This document shows positions 33,883-41,431 of a DNA stretch of 64,000 bases, one piece after another (the stretch's first letter is position 1; each line of letters begins with the position of its first letter). The DNA is from UBA1952 sp965200035. Lineage in GTDB: Bacteria; Bacteroidota; Bacteroidia; Chitinophagales; Chitinophagaceae. The notes beneath the pieces are model-generated. The model did not search any database. It was not told the DNA's origin and saw only the letters and a list, made by a program, of their open reading frames with translations. The stretch lies in NCBI GenBank assembly GCA_965200035.1, contig OZ241334.1, positions 2,418,001 through 2,482,000 on the forward strand. The letters are read 5' to 3'. Made by a program: the position numbers and the translations under genes.

Positions 33883-34410
33883 ATGGCGAAAAGACAATCA
33901 TTAACGCGGTTTCTGAGTGAGCTGGAAAAAGAAGAGCTGATCGAAGAAATAGAAAAGCTTTGTGCAAAATTTGATGTCGTAAAAAAATATTTTGAGATTG
34001 AGCTGAGCGGCGATACCACCCGTTTTGTAACCAATGCCAAAAAAGAAATTGGCAAGCAATTTTATTTCTCCAACGGCAATGCAAGAACCAATCCCAAAGC
34101 ATCCCGCCTCAATCTGATCATTAAAGAATTTGAGCGCATCAGCATTTATAAAGATGATGTGATAGAGCTGCTGTTGCACCGCATCGAGCAGACCATCGCT
34201 TATGCCAAAGATGTGCGCAACATTTCCGAAGCACTATATGCAAGCACCCTGCTGGCTATAGAGCGGGCGAATGAACTGATCGCAGCGGAAAACACAGAAG
34301 AAAAATACAAGGACCGCACAGATGCATTCGACAACCGCTGGTGGCGCTATGGATATGATAAAGACTGGGAGCCAAAAGGCTACACCGCATTTGACCGGTA
34401 CGATTATTGA
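33883..34410 (+). CDS. DUF6155 family protein
   Basis: A 175-residue, mainly helical cytoplasmic protein: SLTRFLSELEKEELIEEIEKL, then TTRFVTNAKKEIGKQFY and ASRLNLIIKEFERIS. Its acidic/aromatic tail includes NRWWRYGYDKDW. I assign it to DUF6155 by pattern; no function is known. It begins 12 bp after uvrB and is probably co-transcribed. Its TGA is directly followed by the complementary stop of the convergent gene. Confidence 0.75.
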   Translation: MAKRQSLTRFLSELEKEELIEEIEKLCAKFDVVKKYFEIELSGDTTRFVTNAKKEIGKQFYFSNGNARTNPKASRLNLIIKEFERISIYKDDVIELLLHRIEQTIAYAKDVRNISEALYASTLLAIERANELIAAENTEEKYKDRTDAFDNRWWRYGYDKDWEPKGYTAFDRYDY

Positions 34411-35127
34411 TCAGCCATACAGCTCCAGATGCACCGCTTTTTTATCATAGCCCATTTCAAGGATACGATGCTTCGCTTCATCCACCATTGCCTTCCATCC
34501 GCATAGCATAAACTGCGCCGGCTGGCGGCCACAGCATAATTCCTCGTAAATAGCATGTACATAGCCTTTCCTGCCCGTCCAGTCTTCGCGGGATAAAGTA
34601 GGATGATAGCTGAATCCTTCAATGCTTTTAGTCAATTGCTGCAGCTCATGGGCATACAGTAAATCATCTTGCGTGCGGCAGCCAAAAATCAGGTGAATAT
34701 TCTTATGCGCAACCGGATGCCGATGCATATACCGGATCATGCTGCGGAAAGGCGCAATGCCCGTACCGGTACACACCAGAAACACATCATCATCAAGCTG
34801 CTGGGGCAGGGTAAAAATGCCATGTGGCCCGCGCAAAGTAAGCTCACTGCCTTCCTGCACTTTATCGAATAAATAAGTGGTTCCCGCGCCGCCTTCAAGT
34901 TTTACAATCAATAGCTCAATGATGTTGGTCCCATCCGGCGCAGAGGCAATGCTGTAGCTGCGCCAGCGGCGGTTTCGCTGTTCATGAATGGGCAGGTCAA
35001 GCGTTACAAACTGACCAGGCTTAAAATCAAAAGAATCCCGTTCCGGCAGCTCAATAAAAAAACTGCGGGTAGTAGCATTGACCGTTTCGATACGGCGCAC
35101 GATGCCGGTTTGCCATTGGGGAATCAT
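34411..35127 (-). CDS. Ferredoxin--NADP reductase-like FAD oxidoreductase
   Basis: A 238-residue protein from ATG 35127; the upstream extension to 35229 lacks family similarity. FAD-binding motif RSYSIAS (R-x-Y-S) follows FKPGQFVTLDLP. The phosphate-binding GGAGTTYL and the NAD(P) block LVCTGTGIAPFRSMI come next. FGCRTQDDLLY and a C-terminal LCGWKAMVDEAKHRI complete it. It moves electrons between NAD(P)H and ferredoxin/flavodoxin or a heme partner. No ferredoxin gene is adjacent. Confidence 0.9.
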   Translation of the reverse strand: MIPQWQTGIVRRIETVNATTRSFFIELPERDSFDFKPGQFVTLDLPIHEQRNRRWRSYSIASAPDGTNIIELLIVKLEGGAGTTYLFDKVQEGSELTLRGPHGIFTLPQQLDDDVFLVCTGTGIAPFRSMIRYMHRHPVAHKNIHLIFGCRTQDDLLYAHELQQLTKSIEGFSYHPTLSREDWTGRKGYVHAIYEELCCGRQPAQFMLCGWKAMVDEAKHRILEMGYDKKAVHLELYG

Positions 35128-35260
35128 AAGCGCATGGTCTTGATGAACGAAGATACCAATTATAACCTGCTGCAGGAATGCGTAGCTTTCGCCAAAATTC
35201 CCTGATGCGAAACTGCAAATTGCCGCCACATTTCTCTATTTTTAACCCCAAATTAAAAAC

Positions 35261-35641
35261 ATGAATTTCCCAGCCGATCTTAAATACACCAAAGACCACG
35301 AGTGGATCCGCATTGAAGGCAACGTTGCTACAGTAGGCATCACAGATTTTGCGCAGCATGAACTGGGCGATATCGTTTACGTAGAGGTTTCCGGTCTCAA
35401 TAAAGAGCTCACTGCCAACGAAATTTTTGGTACGGTAGAAGCGGTGAAAACAGTGTCCGATCTTTATCTGCCGATCAGTGGCATGGTCACTGAGGTAAAT
35501 CCCGAACTAGAAGGCAATCCCGAATATGTAAATCAGGATGCTTTTGGCAAAGGCTGGATGGTAAAAATGAACATTTCCAATATGGATGAAGTGAATGAGC
35601 TGATGGATGCGGAAGCATACAAGAGCCTGGTAGGCGCATAA
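35261..35641 (+). CDS. gcvH: Glycine cleavage system H protein
   Basis: A 126-residue protein with the lipoyl Lys at position 63 in FGTVEAVKTVSDLYLPISG. KYTKDHEWI and NEDPEYVN-like NPEYVNQDAFGKGWMVKM are also standard. It shuttles the aminomethyl group between P, T and L proteins. gcvP and gcvT are not adjacent. VanZ begins 5 bp later, so the two share a transcript. Confidence 0.97.
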   Translation: MNFPADLKYTKDHEWIRIEGNVATVGITDFAQHELGDIVYVEVSGLNKELTANEIFGTVEAVKTVSDLYLPISGMVTEVNPELEGNPEYVNQDAFGKGWMVKMNISNMDEVNELMDAEAYKSLVGA

Positions 35642-35646
35642 GGCAC

Positions 35647-36042
35647 ATGCTCAGCCGGCTTTTCACCCAGCAGTCACCGTATAAAAAACAAGCAAGGTTT
35701 GCCGCAGTTCTGTGGACCTTGCTTATTTTTATTTTATGCCTTTGGCCCGGTGATGAACTACCCAAATCAGACATTCCTCTGATCGATAAATGGGTTCATT
35801 TGGTGCTGTTTGCACCATTTACTTTTTTGTGGTTTGCGGCCTATCCTGCGCGTGCTTTTCAGCGAACAACAGTAATATTTATTGCGGGTTGCTGTATGGG
35901 TTATTTAGTAGAATGCCTGCAAGGTGCATTTCCCGGACTAGGCAGAAGCTATGACCTGTTGGACGTGGCGGCAGATGCAATCGGAAGCCTGATCGGCGTA
36001 TTGCTTTTCGCTTTGTCAGCATCGCAGGCGAAACGCAGTTAA
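35647..36042 (+). CDS. VanZ-like membrane protein
   Basis: A 131-residue protein with about four membrane helices: FAAVLWTLLIFILCLWPG, WVHLVLFAPFTFLWFAAY, VIFIAGCCMGYLVECLQGAF and AADAIGSLIGVLLFALS. The family pattern DKWVHxxxF...GYLVECLQ...SYDLLDVAADAIG is clear. VanZ-like proteins have no agreed function outside glycopeptide resistance operons; there is no van cluster here. It lies 5 bp downstream of gcvH. Confidence 0.9.
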   Translation: MLSRLFTQQSPYKKQARFAAVLWTLLIFILCLWPGDELPKSDIPLIDKWVHLVLFAPFTFLWFAAYPARAFQRTTVIFIAGCCMGYLVECLQGAFPGLGRSYDLLDVAADAIGSLIGVLLFALSASQAKRS

Positions 36043-36101
36043 TAAATTTTCTTCCGGCTAAAGTTCACTGCAATTAAAAGCCCAAACCAAACGTTTTTGA
36101 A

Positions 36102-36124
36102 TTTTGCATTCTAAATTTTGCATT
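36102..36124. repeat. TTTTGCATT-type repeat before DUF4286 gene
   Basis: Exact 23-nt copy of 28184-28206. It ends 5 nt before the GTG start at 36130. Confidence 0.75.
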
Positions 36125-36129
36125 AAAAA

Positions 36130-36435
36130 GTGATTATCTATAACGTAACCGTAAAAGTATCGCGCGCAATCGCCGAAGAATGGGTAAGATGGATGCGCGA
36201 AGAGCATATGAATGAGCTGGTGGCTACCGGGCTTTTTACCAGCAGCCGGCTATCGCGCCTATTGGAGCAGGATGAGACAGATGGTGTTACCTATATTGCA
36301 CAATACTTCTGCGACAGCCTGGAAGATTATAATGATTATGTTCGCGAGCACGCGCCGCTGATGAGGGAAAAAGGGCTCAAAAAATTCGGTGACCAGATGA
36401 TTGCTTTCCGTACCGTCATGCAGGTAGAAGCTTAA
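36130..36435 (+). CDS. DUF4286 family protein
   Basis: A 101-residue protein starting at GTG 36130: MIIYNVTVKVSRAIAEEWVRWMREEHM is the family N-terminus. FTSSRLSRLLEQDE, YIAQYFCDSLEDYNDYVREHAP and GDQMIAFRTVM follow. The fold is predicted ferredoxin-like (dimeric alpha-beta barrel); the role is unknown. No ATG lies upstream in frame after the preceding stop. Confidence 0.92.
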   Translation: MIIYNVTVKVSRAIAEEWVRWMREEHMNELVATGLFTSSRLSRLLEQDETDGVTYIAQYFCDSLEDYNDYVREHAPLMREKGLKKFGDQMIAFRTVMQVEA

Positions 36436-36515
36436 TCGTTTTTCTGAGTAGAGGCAAATTGTGCATAACCTGTGGAAAGGCTTGCTGGGTGCGGGTTTGG
36501 GGTAGATGAAAAATA

Positions 36516-36546
36516 TTTGGTAGTGTGGCAAAGGGAAGTATATTTG
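36516..36546 (+). promoter_or_regulatory. Promoter of HU gene
   Basis: TTTG (36516-36519), 19 bp, TATATTTG (36539-36546): full consensus. The leader would be ~90 nt. Confidence 0.8.
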
Positions 36547-36642
36547 CCTCAGCACAGCCAACAGCGCAGCTTCCGCTGAAATATTATACTGATCATTTTC
36601 CTTTTTTGTAACAATCCATCAATTTCCAAAATTCACAGTTTT

Positions 36643-36945
36643 ATGAACAAAGCAGAACTCATTGACCACATCGCCGAGAACGCAGGCATCACCAAGACCC
36701 AGGCCGGTGCGGCCATGGACGCTTTTACAACAGGCGTAGTAAGCGCGCTGCAGGGTGGCGACAGCGTAACGCTGGTAGGCTTCGGTACTTTCTCGGTATC
36801 TGACCGTGCAGCACGTAACGGCCGCAACCCGCAGACCGGTGAGGTAATCAAGATCAAGGCGCGCCGTGTGCCTAAGTTCAAGGCCGGCAAGGGCTTCTCA
36901 GACGGCATCAGCGAGACCAAGAAGAAGGCAGCCAAGAAAAAGTAA
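36643..36945 (+). CDS. HU-family DNA-binding protein
   Basis: A 100-residue protein: MNKAELIDHIAENAGITKTQA and TLVGFGTFSV. The DNA-binding arm is RAARNGRNPQTGEVIKIKARRVPKFKAGK and the tail KKKAAKKK is Lys-rich. HU dimers bend and compact DNA. The short basic tail is an addition to the ~90-residue core. It has its own promoter and a terminator. Confidence 0.97.
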   Translation: MNKAELIDHIAENAGITKTQAGAAMDAFTTGVVSALQGGDSVTLVGFGTFSVSDRAARNGRNPQTGEVIKIKARRVPKFKAGKGFSDGISETKKKAAKKK

Positions 36946-36998
36946 GCAGTGATTAGCCGGCAGCGGGCAGTAGGTCCGGCTGCTGTAGTTTTTTAAGT

Positions 36999-37044
36999 AA
37001 AAGCAGGAATGACTTTAGTAAGAAGGTCAGTTCCTGCTTTTTTA
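36999..37044 (+). terminator. Terminator after HU gene
   Basis: AAAGCAGGAA (37000-37009) pairs with TTCCTGCTTT (37031-37040), followed by TTT. An inner GAC/GTC pair extends the stem. Confidence 0.85.
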
Positions 37045-37103
37045 TTAATTTCGCGGCCTGCTCAGGCAGGGAAATTCATTTATTTTAAAAATCAAACATT
37101 ATT

Positions 37104-37226
37104 ATGGGAAGAGGTGACAAGCGCACGCGCAAGGGCAAGATAGCGATGGGGTCATTCGGCAAGAGCCGTCCGGCGCGTCAGTTGATCCGCAAGGCTGCTG
37201 CCGAAGCGAAAGCCAAAAAAGCTTAA
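37104..37226 (+). CDS. 30S ribosomal protein THX (bTHX)
   Basis: A 40-residue, strongly basic protein that is easily missed by size cut-offs. It begins MGRGDKRTRKGKIAMGSFGK and ends KAKKA. MGRGDKRTRKGKI is diagnostic of the THX family, first known from Thermus, in which the peptide sits in the head of the 30S subunit. ATG at 37104 is preceded by an A/T-rich leader, and a strong terminator follows directly. Confidence 0.93.
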   Translation: MGRGDKRTRKGKIAMGSFGKSRPARQLIRKAAAEAKAKKA

Positions 37227-37229
37227 GGA

Positions 37230-37257
37230 AAGCCGCAATCACCATTGCGGCTTTTTT
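37230..37257 (+). terminator. Terminator after THX gene
   Basis: AAGCCGCAAT (37230-37239), loop CACC, ATTGCGGCTT (37244-37253), then TTTT. Confidence 0.92.
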
Positions 37258-37414
37258 AATGGGCGGGTAATCCTTTTACCCGCTACCTGCATCCGGTTGC
37301 ATATTGCTTTTAGATGTATTTAGACTAATTTCGCCCCGGAAATAGAACTGCTAACTGCCTCAATAAATTGGGATTTGACCGGTTCTGTTACATTCACACA
37401 ACTACACCATCACC

Positions 37415-38704
37415 TTGTACCAGCAATTACTTTCCAAGGATGCCAGACTGGCCGTCATTGGCCTTGGCTATGTAGGTCTGCCGATCGCTCTGGCATTTGC
37501 CCGCAAAATATCAGTTATCGGCTTCGATATCAATCAGAAGCGGGTGGATATGATGAAAGAAGGCATTGATCCGAGCAATGAGTTGGAAAAAGATGCCTTT
37601 GATAATTGTGATATTACTTTCACTGCCAGCCTGGATGAGCTAAAAGAAGCAAGATTCTTTATAGTAGCTGTGCCCACGCCGGTAGATGAGCATAATGTAC
37701 CGGATCTGACCCCTGTGCTCAAGGCATCGGAAACGATTGGTAAGGTGCTTAAGAAAGGCGACTATGTGGTTTTTGAATCTACCGTATATCCTGGCTGTAC
37801 TGAAGAGGACTGCCTGCCGGTAATCGATCGTATATCGGGTCTGAAGGCTGGTGTGGATTATAAATATGGCTATTCACCAGAGCGCATCAATCCGGGTGAT
37901 AAGGTGCATACATTGGAAAACGTGGTCAAGGTAGTATCCGGTTCAGATGCGGAAGCGCTGGAAGAAGTGGCAAAGACCTATGAGCTGGTAGTTGGCGCCG
38001 GCGTGCACCGTGCCTCATCGGTGAAGGTGGCCGAAGCAGCCAAGATCATCGAGAATACGCAACGGGATCTGAATATCGCGTTGATGAACGAGCTGTCGGT
38101 CATCTTCGATAAGATAGGGATCAATACTTATGAAGTGCTGGAAGCGGCGGGCACAAAGTGGAACTTCCTGAAGTTCTTCCCGGGCTTAGTAGGCGGCCAC
38201 TGCATTGGAGTGGACCCTTATTACCTGACTTATAAGAGCCAACAGTTGGGCTACACGAGCAGGGTGATTCTTGCCGGACGTATCATCAATGATGAGATGG
38301 CGGCGTATGTGGCCAAGAAGACGGTGCAGGGCATCATTGGCAGTGGAATGAATGTAGCGGCGGGCAGAGTGCTGGTCATGGGTTGCACGTTCAAGGAAGA
38401 TGTGACTGATATCCGTAACTCGAAGGTAGCCGACGTGGTAAAAGAGCTGCGCAGCTATCACCTAGAGGTAGATGTGGTGGACCCGCATGCGGATGCGGAT
38501 GAACTGATGCACGAGTATGGTTTTGGGCTGAAGGAAAAGCCGGGCACGGGATACGATGCCGTGATCGTAGCGGTCAATCACCGCGATTATGCAGATAAAG
38601 ACGAGGCTTACTTTCAGTCGTTGCTCAAGCCCGGTGCCATGCTGGTTGATATCAAAGGCACCTACAGAAACAATATTAAATCTCTTAAATACTGGAGCCT
38701 TTAA
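37415..38704 (+). CDS. UDP-N-acetyl-hexosamine 6-dehydrogenase (WbpO/TviB-like)
   Basis: A 429-residue protein read from TTG 37415; no ATG is available upstream in frame. The NAD site is IGLGYVGLPIALAF and substrate loops include VAVPTPVDEHNVPDL and YSPERINPGD. The catalytic Cys lies in VGGHCIGVDPYYL. The C-terminal block is GCTFKEDVTDIRNSKVADV. The NAVPTP...GHCIGVDPYY pattern is that of dehydrogenases for UDP-GlcNAc/GalNAc rather than UDP-Glc. With the WbpP-like epimerase 17 bp downstream it probably makes UDP-GalNAc uronate for surface polysaccharide. Confidence 0.88.
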   Translation: MYQQLLSKDARLAVIGLGYVGLPIALAFARKISVIGFDINQKRVDMMKEGIDPSNELEKDAFDNCDITFTASLDELKEARFFIVAVPTPVDEHNVPDLTPVLKASETIGKVLKKGDYVVFESTVYPGCTEEDCLPVIDRISGLKAGVDYKYGYSPERINPGDKVHTLENVVKVVSGSDAEALEEVAKTYELVVGAGVHRASSVKVAEAAKIIENTQRDLNIALMNELSVIFDKIGINTYEVLEAAGTKWNFLKFFPGLVGGHCIGVDPYYLTYKSQQLGYTSRVILAGRIINDEMAAYVAKKTVQGIIGSGMNVAAGRVLVMGCTFKEDVTDIRNSKVADVVKELRSYHLEVDVVDPHADADELMHEYGFGLKEKPGTGYDAVIVAVNHRDYADKDEAYFQSLLKPGAMLVDIKGTYRNNIKSLKYWSL

Positions 38705-38721
38705 GCTTCATTTAAAATATT

Positions 38722-39714
38722 ATGCTTCCTCCTTTTTACTCAGGTGCTCTTTCCGGCAAAAGCTTTTTGATAACCGGTGGTGCGGGCTTTATCGGTTCGC
38801 ATATTGTGCATTACCTGATGGAGCATGGAGCAGCGAGAGTGCGGGTGCTGGACAATCTTTCTACGGGGTTTAAGAAAAATATTGAACCGTTCCTGAATGA
38901 TGATCGCTTTGAATTTATTGAAGGTGATATCCGTGATTTTGACACGTGCAGTAAAGCTTGTGCCGGGATCAATTATGTCAGCCATCAGGCTGCGTTGGGC
39001 TCTGTACCGCGTTCTGTAAAAGATCCGGTAACGAGCAATGAAGTAAATGTGAGCGGCTTTCTGAACATGCTTACAGCCGCTAAAGACAGCGGTAGCGTCA
39101 AAGCATTTGTCTATGCGTCTTCCTCAGCGGTTTATGGTGATGAGCCCAACCTTCCCAAGACTGAAGAGCGGGTAGGGAACCCATTATCGCCTTATGCGGT
39201 TACCAAAAAGACCAACGAGCTATATGCCGATGTATTTGGTAAGCTGTATGGGATGAAATTAGTTGGCTTCCGTTATTTCAATGTATTCGGTCCGCGCCAG
39301 GACCCTGATGGGCCTTATGCCGCAGTAATCCCGCTGTTTGTAAGTGGAATTATGAAAGGAACCGCTGTTTACATCAATGGCGATGGCGAGCAGACGCGTG
39401 ATTTCACTTTTGTTGATAACGCTGTGCAGGCCAATGTGCGTGGAATGCTTACAGACAATGAGGCGGCTTTCGGACAAGTATATAACATTGCCGTTGGCGA
39501 ACGCTTTTCTGTCAATTTCCTGTACGAATCTGTACGTGATATTTTAGGAATGGACCACCAGGCAACCTACCGCGAAGAGCGGGCAGGCGACATTCGCAAT
39601 TCTTTGGCCAATATTTCTAAAGCATCCGGTTTGCTTGGCTACGCACCTACGCAACGCTTCCTCGATGGCCTGAAGGAAACTGTTGATTTTTTTAAAGAGC
39701 ATTACAAAGACTAG
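38722..39714 (+). CDS. UDP-GlcNAc C4-epimerase (WbpP/TviC-like SDR)
   Basis: A 330-residue extended SDR. NAD motif GGAGFIGSHIV, Ser and YAVTK catalytic residues (SSSAVYGDE, LSPYAVTKKTNELYA), and FGPRQDPDGPYAAVIPLF are present. The motif HQAALGSVPRSVKDPVTSNE is characteristic of the WbpP/TviC subgroup, which acts on N-acetylated UDP-hexosamines. It is translated right after the dehydrogenase. No glycosyltransferases flank the pair. Confidence 0.9.
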   Translation: MLPPFYSGALSGKSFLITGGAGFIGSHIVHYLMEHGAARVRVLDNLSTGFKKNIEPFLNDDRFEFIEGDIRDFDTCSKACAGINYVSHQAALGSVPRSVKDPVTSNEVNVSGFLNMLTAAKDSGSVKAFVYASSSAVYGDEPNLPKTEERVGNPLSPYAVTKKTNELYADVFGKLYGMKLVGFRYFNVFGPRQDPDGPYAAVIPLFVSGIMKGTAVYINGDGEQTRDFTFVDNAVQANVRGMLTDNEAAFGQVYNIAVGERFSVNFLYESVRDILGMDHQATYREERAGDIRNSLANISKASGLLGYAPTQRFLDGLKETVDFFKEHYKD

Positions 39715-39731
39715 CCGCTATCAAAGGCAGG

Positions 39732-40580
39732 CTACTGAGTAAACCGGTAGGGCTGTGGCGTCCGTGACGTAATTACGTAAAATTTCTGCCAGCGGCTGTA
39801 GCGCGGGTCCTGAAAAAACGGAACGGTGCGGTCATCCAGATATACATACTCCAGCTTGGGCAGCAGGCTCAGCTCATAAGGCAGCATCAGTGCACCGCAG
39901 TGCACTACATCCAATTCCCGCATTTCCCTGCACCGCGCGATGGATGGAGGAATATTCATCAATTGGTTTCTGCTCAGGTAAAGCTGTTCCAGATGTACCA
40001 GTTCACCAAAATTATTTGGAAGATACCGCAGCCGGTTGTCGCTGAGGTCCAGATAAGTAAGCCCGTTGATTTTCGGAAAAGTAAAGCTGAGCGTATCAAT
40101 CTTATTTACATTCAGTTTGAGCTTTGTCAGCTTCCTGAGTCGGTAGATCTGCTCCGGCATATCGTGAAGCTGATTGTTGCTTGCCAGCAGCTCCTGAAGG
40201 CCAAAGATGAAACAGATAGAATCAGGTAGCATTTCTATTCTGTTATGGCTAATGGAAATCGATTCTAACATGGTCAGTTGCCCGATCGCTTCGGGCACCA
40301 CTGCGATCCTGTTCCGGAAGAGCGTCAGCTTTTTTAAATGTTTACAGCGAAACAAAGAGGGAGGCAATGTGCGGATCGCATTATTGCTCAGATCCAGCTC
40401 TTCAAGATTCGGAAACTGATCCAGAATATCGGGAATAGAATCAATGCCCCGGTAGTTCATTCTGATCTCGTGCACTTCAAAGCGATTCTCCAGCGCATCT
40501 TCCCAACTATGGAAAACGCGGCTGTGAGCATCTGAGAAAATTGAGAGCAATGACAGGGCTATGAGTAACTTTCTAAGCAT
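39732..40580 (-). CDS. Secreted leucine-rich repeat protein
   Basis: A 282-residue protein with signal peptide (LLIALSLLSIFSDAHS). About eight LRRs follow: LEELDLSNNAIRTLPPSLF, LKKLTLFRNRIAVVPEAIG, LTYLDLSDNRLRYLPNNFG and LEQLYLSRNQLMNIPPSIA. Spacing of ~23 residues with IP/LP endings is of the bacterial (SDS22/plant-like) type. Exported binding protein by inference. The C-terminal ~30 residues lack repeats and are aromatic-rich. Confidence 0.88.
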   Translation of the reverse strand: MLRKLLIALSLLSIFSDAHSRVFHSWEDALENRFEVHEIRMNYRGIDSIPDILDQFPNLEELDLSNNAIRTLPPSLFRCKHLKKLTLFRNRIAVVPEAIGQLTMLESISISHNRIEMLPDSICFIFGLQELLASNNQLHDMPEQIYRLRKLTKLKLNVNKIDTLSFTFPKINGLTYLDLSDNRLRYLPNNFGELVHLEQLYLSRNQLMNIPPSIARCREMRELDVVHCGALMLPYELSLLPKLEYVYLDDRTVPFFQDPRYSRWQKFYVITSRTPQPYRFTQ

Positions 40581-40615
40581 GTTATAAATATACAGAAAAT
40601 ATAGAATGCGGGGTG

Positions 40616-41266
40616 TTAATGGCGCTGCTGTTTGTATTCTGCATTACTGATGATCTTGTAATCGGCAGGTACGCGGAATGAGGCGCTTTCTACAGGTACA
40701 GCTTCTAAAGTCTCCGCCTGAAAATGCATAGTGATGCCCTCTTCATTCCGGTATTCAAACGAAAGCGGAACATCCTTTATACCCGGAAAACGATCAAACA
40801 CCCCCGGATCGCTTACCTGCCACGAAGAAGTATAGTACAGAGAAGATGCAGAGCCGTCTTTATAAGTAATCAGCGATTTTTCGGCCGGCCATCCTGCAAT
40901 AGTCATATTGCCCGGCAGGTTTTTCTGATTAAAGCCTTCATATCGTTTCTGCCGCTCTTTAAGGTCCTGTACGGTAAGCTGTATGGCATAATGCTGTCCG
41001 CCATTGCTGACCAGCGAATAGGCGCTGCCCGCATTATTATTTACCAAAAGAATATTTTGATAGCCGGAATTCATCACCAGCTCTTTCCGTACCTGATTGC
41101 CTTTGATAATGAGCGTATAAGTGCCTGCGTGTTCTGTAAACCCTGCGCTGTCCGATACCGGGCCAATGCTGACTGCATATTTGATCCTGCCTTCCACAAA
41201 CTGCTGCTGCGCCTTTGCGTGCACGTAGAAAGCCATTAATAATGCTAAAATAAAATAACGTTTCAT
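40616..41266 (-). CDS. Exported protein, possibly DUF4412-like
   Basis: A 216-residue protein with signal MKRYFILALLMAFYVHAKAQ. The mature part has GRIKYAVSIGP, YTLIIKGNQVRKELV and, near the end, PGIKDVPLSFEYRNEEGITMHF plus SASFRVPADYK. These resemble DUF4412/LolA-like periplasmic proteins (ITY..., PLEY, VPxxY). The match is by memory only. It precedes the LRR gene by 35 bp on the same strand and may share its transcript. Confidence 0.6.
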   Translation of the reverse strand: MKRYFILALLMAFYVHAKAQQQFVEGRIKYAVSIGPVSDSAGFTEHAGTYTLIIKGNQVRKELVMNSGYQNILLVNNNAGSAYSLVSNGGQHYAIQLTVQDLKERQKRYEGFNQKNLPGNMTIAGWPAEKSLITYKDGSASSLYYTSSWQVSDPGVFDRFPGIKDVPLSFEYRNEEGITMHFQAETLEAVPVESASFRVPADYKIISNAEYKQQRH

Positions 41267-41431
41267 GATCGTTTAAAACTACAAAAAAATCCGCATCCCG
41301 CAGATGTTTTATGATTGATAATCAGGCGCAGAGATTAATCACGACCTGCCCAAATAGCTATTATTGCCCCGAGTTCCGTTAAGGCTAAATATTAGTACAT
41401 TGCGTAAGTAAAGAAAAAGGAAGAAACCAGT

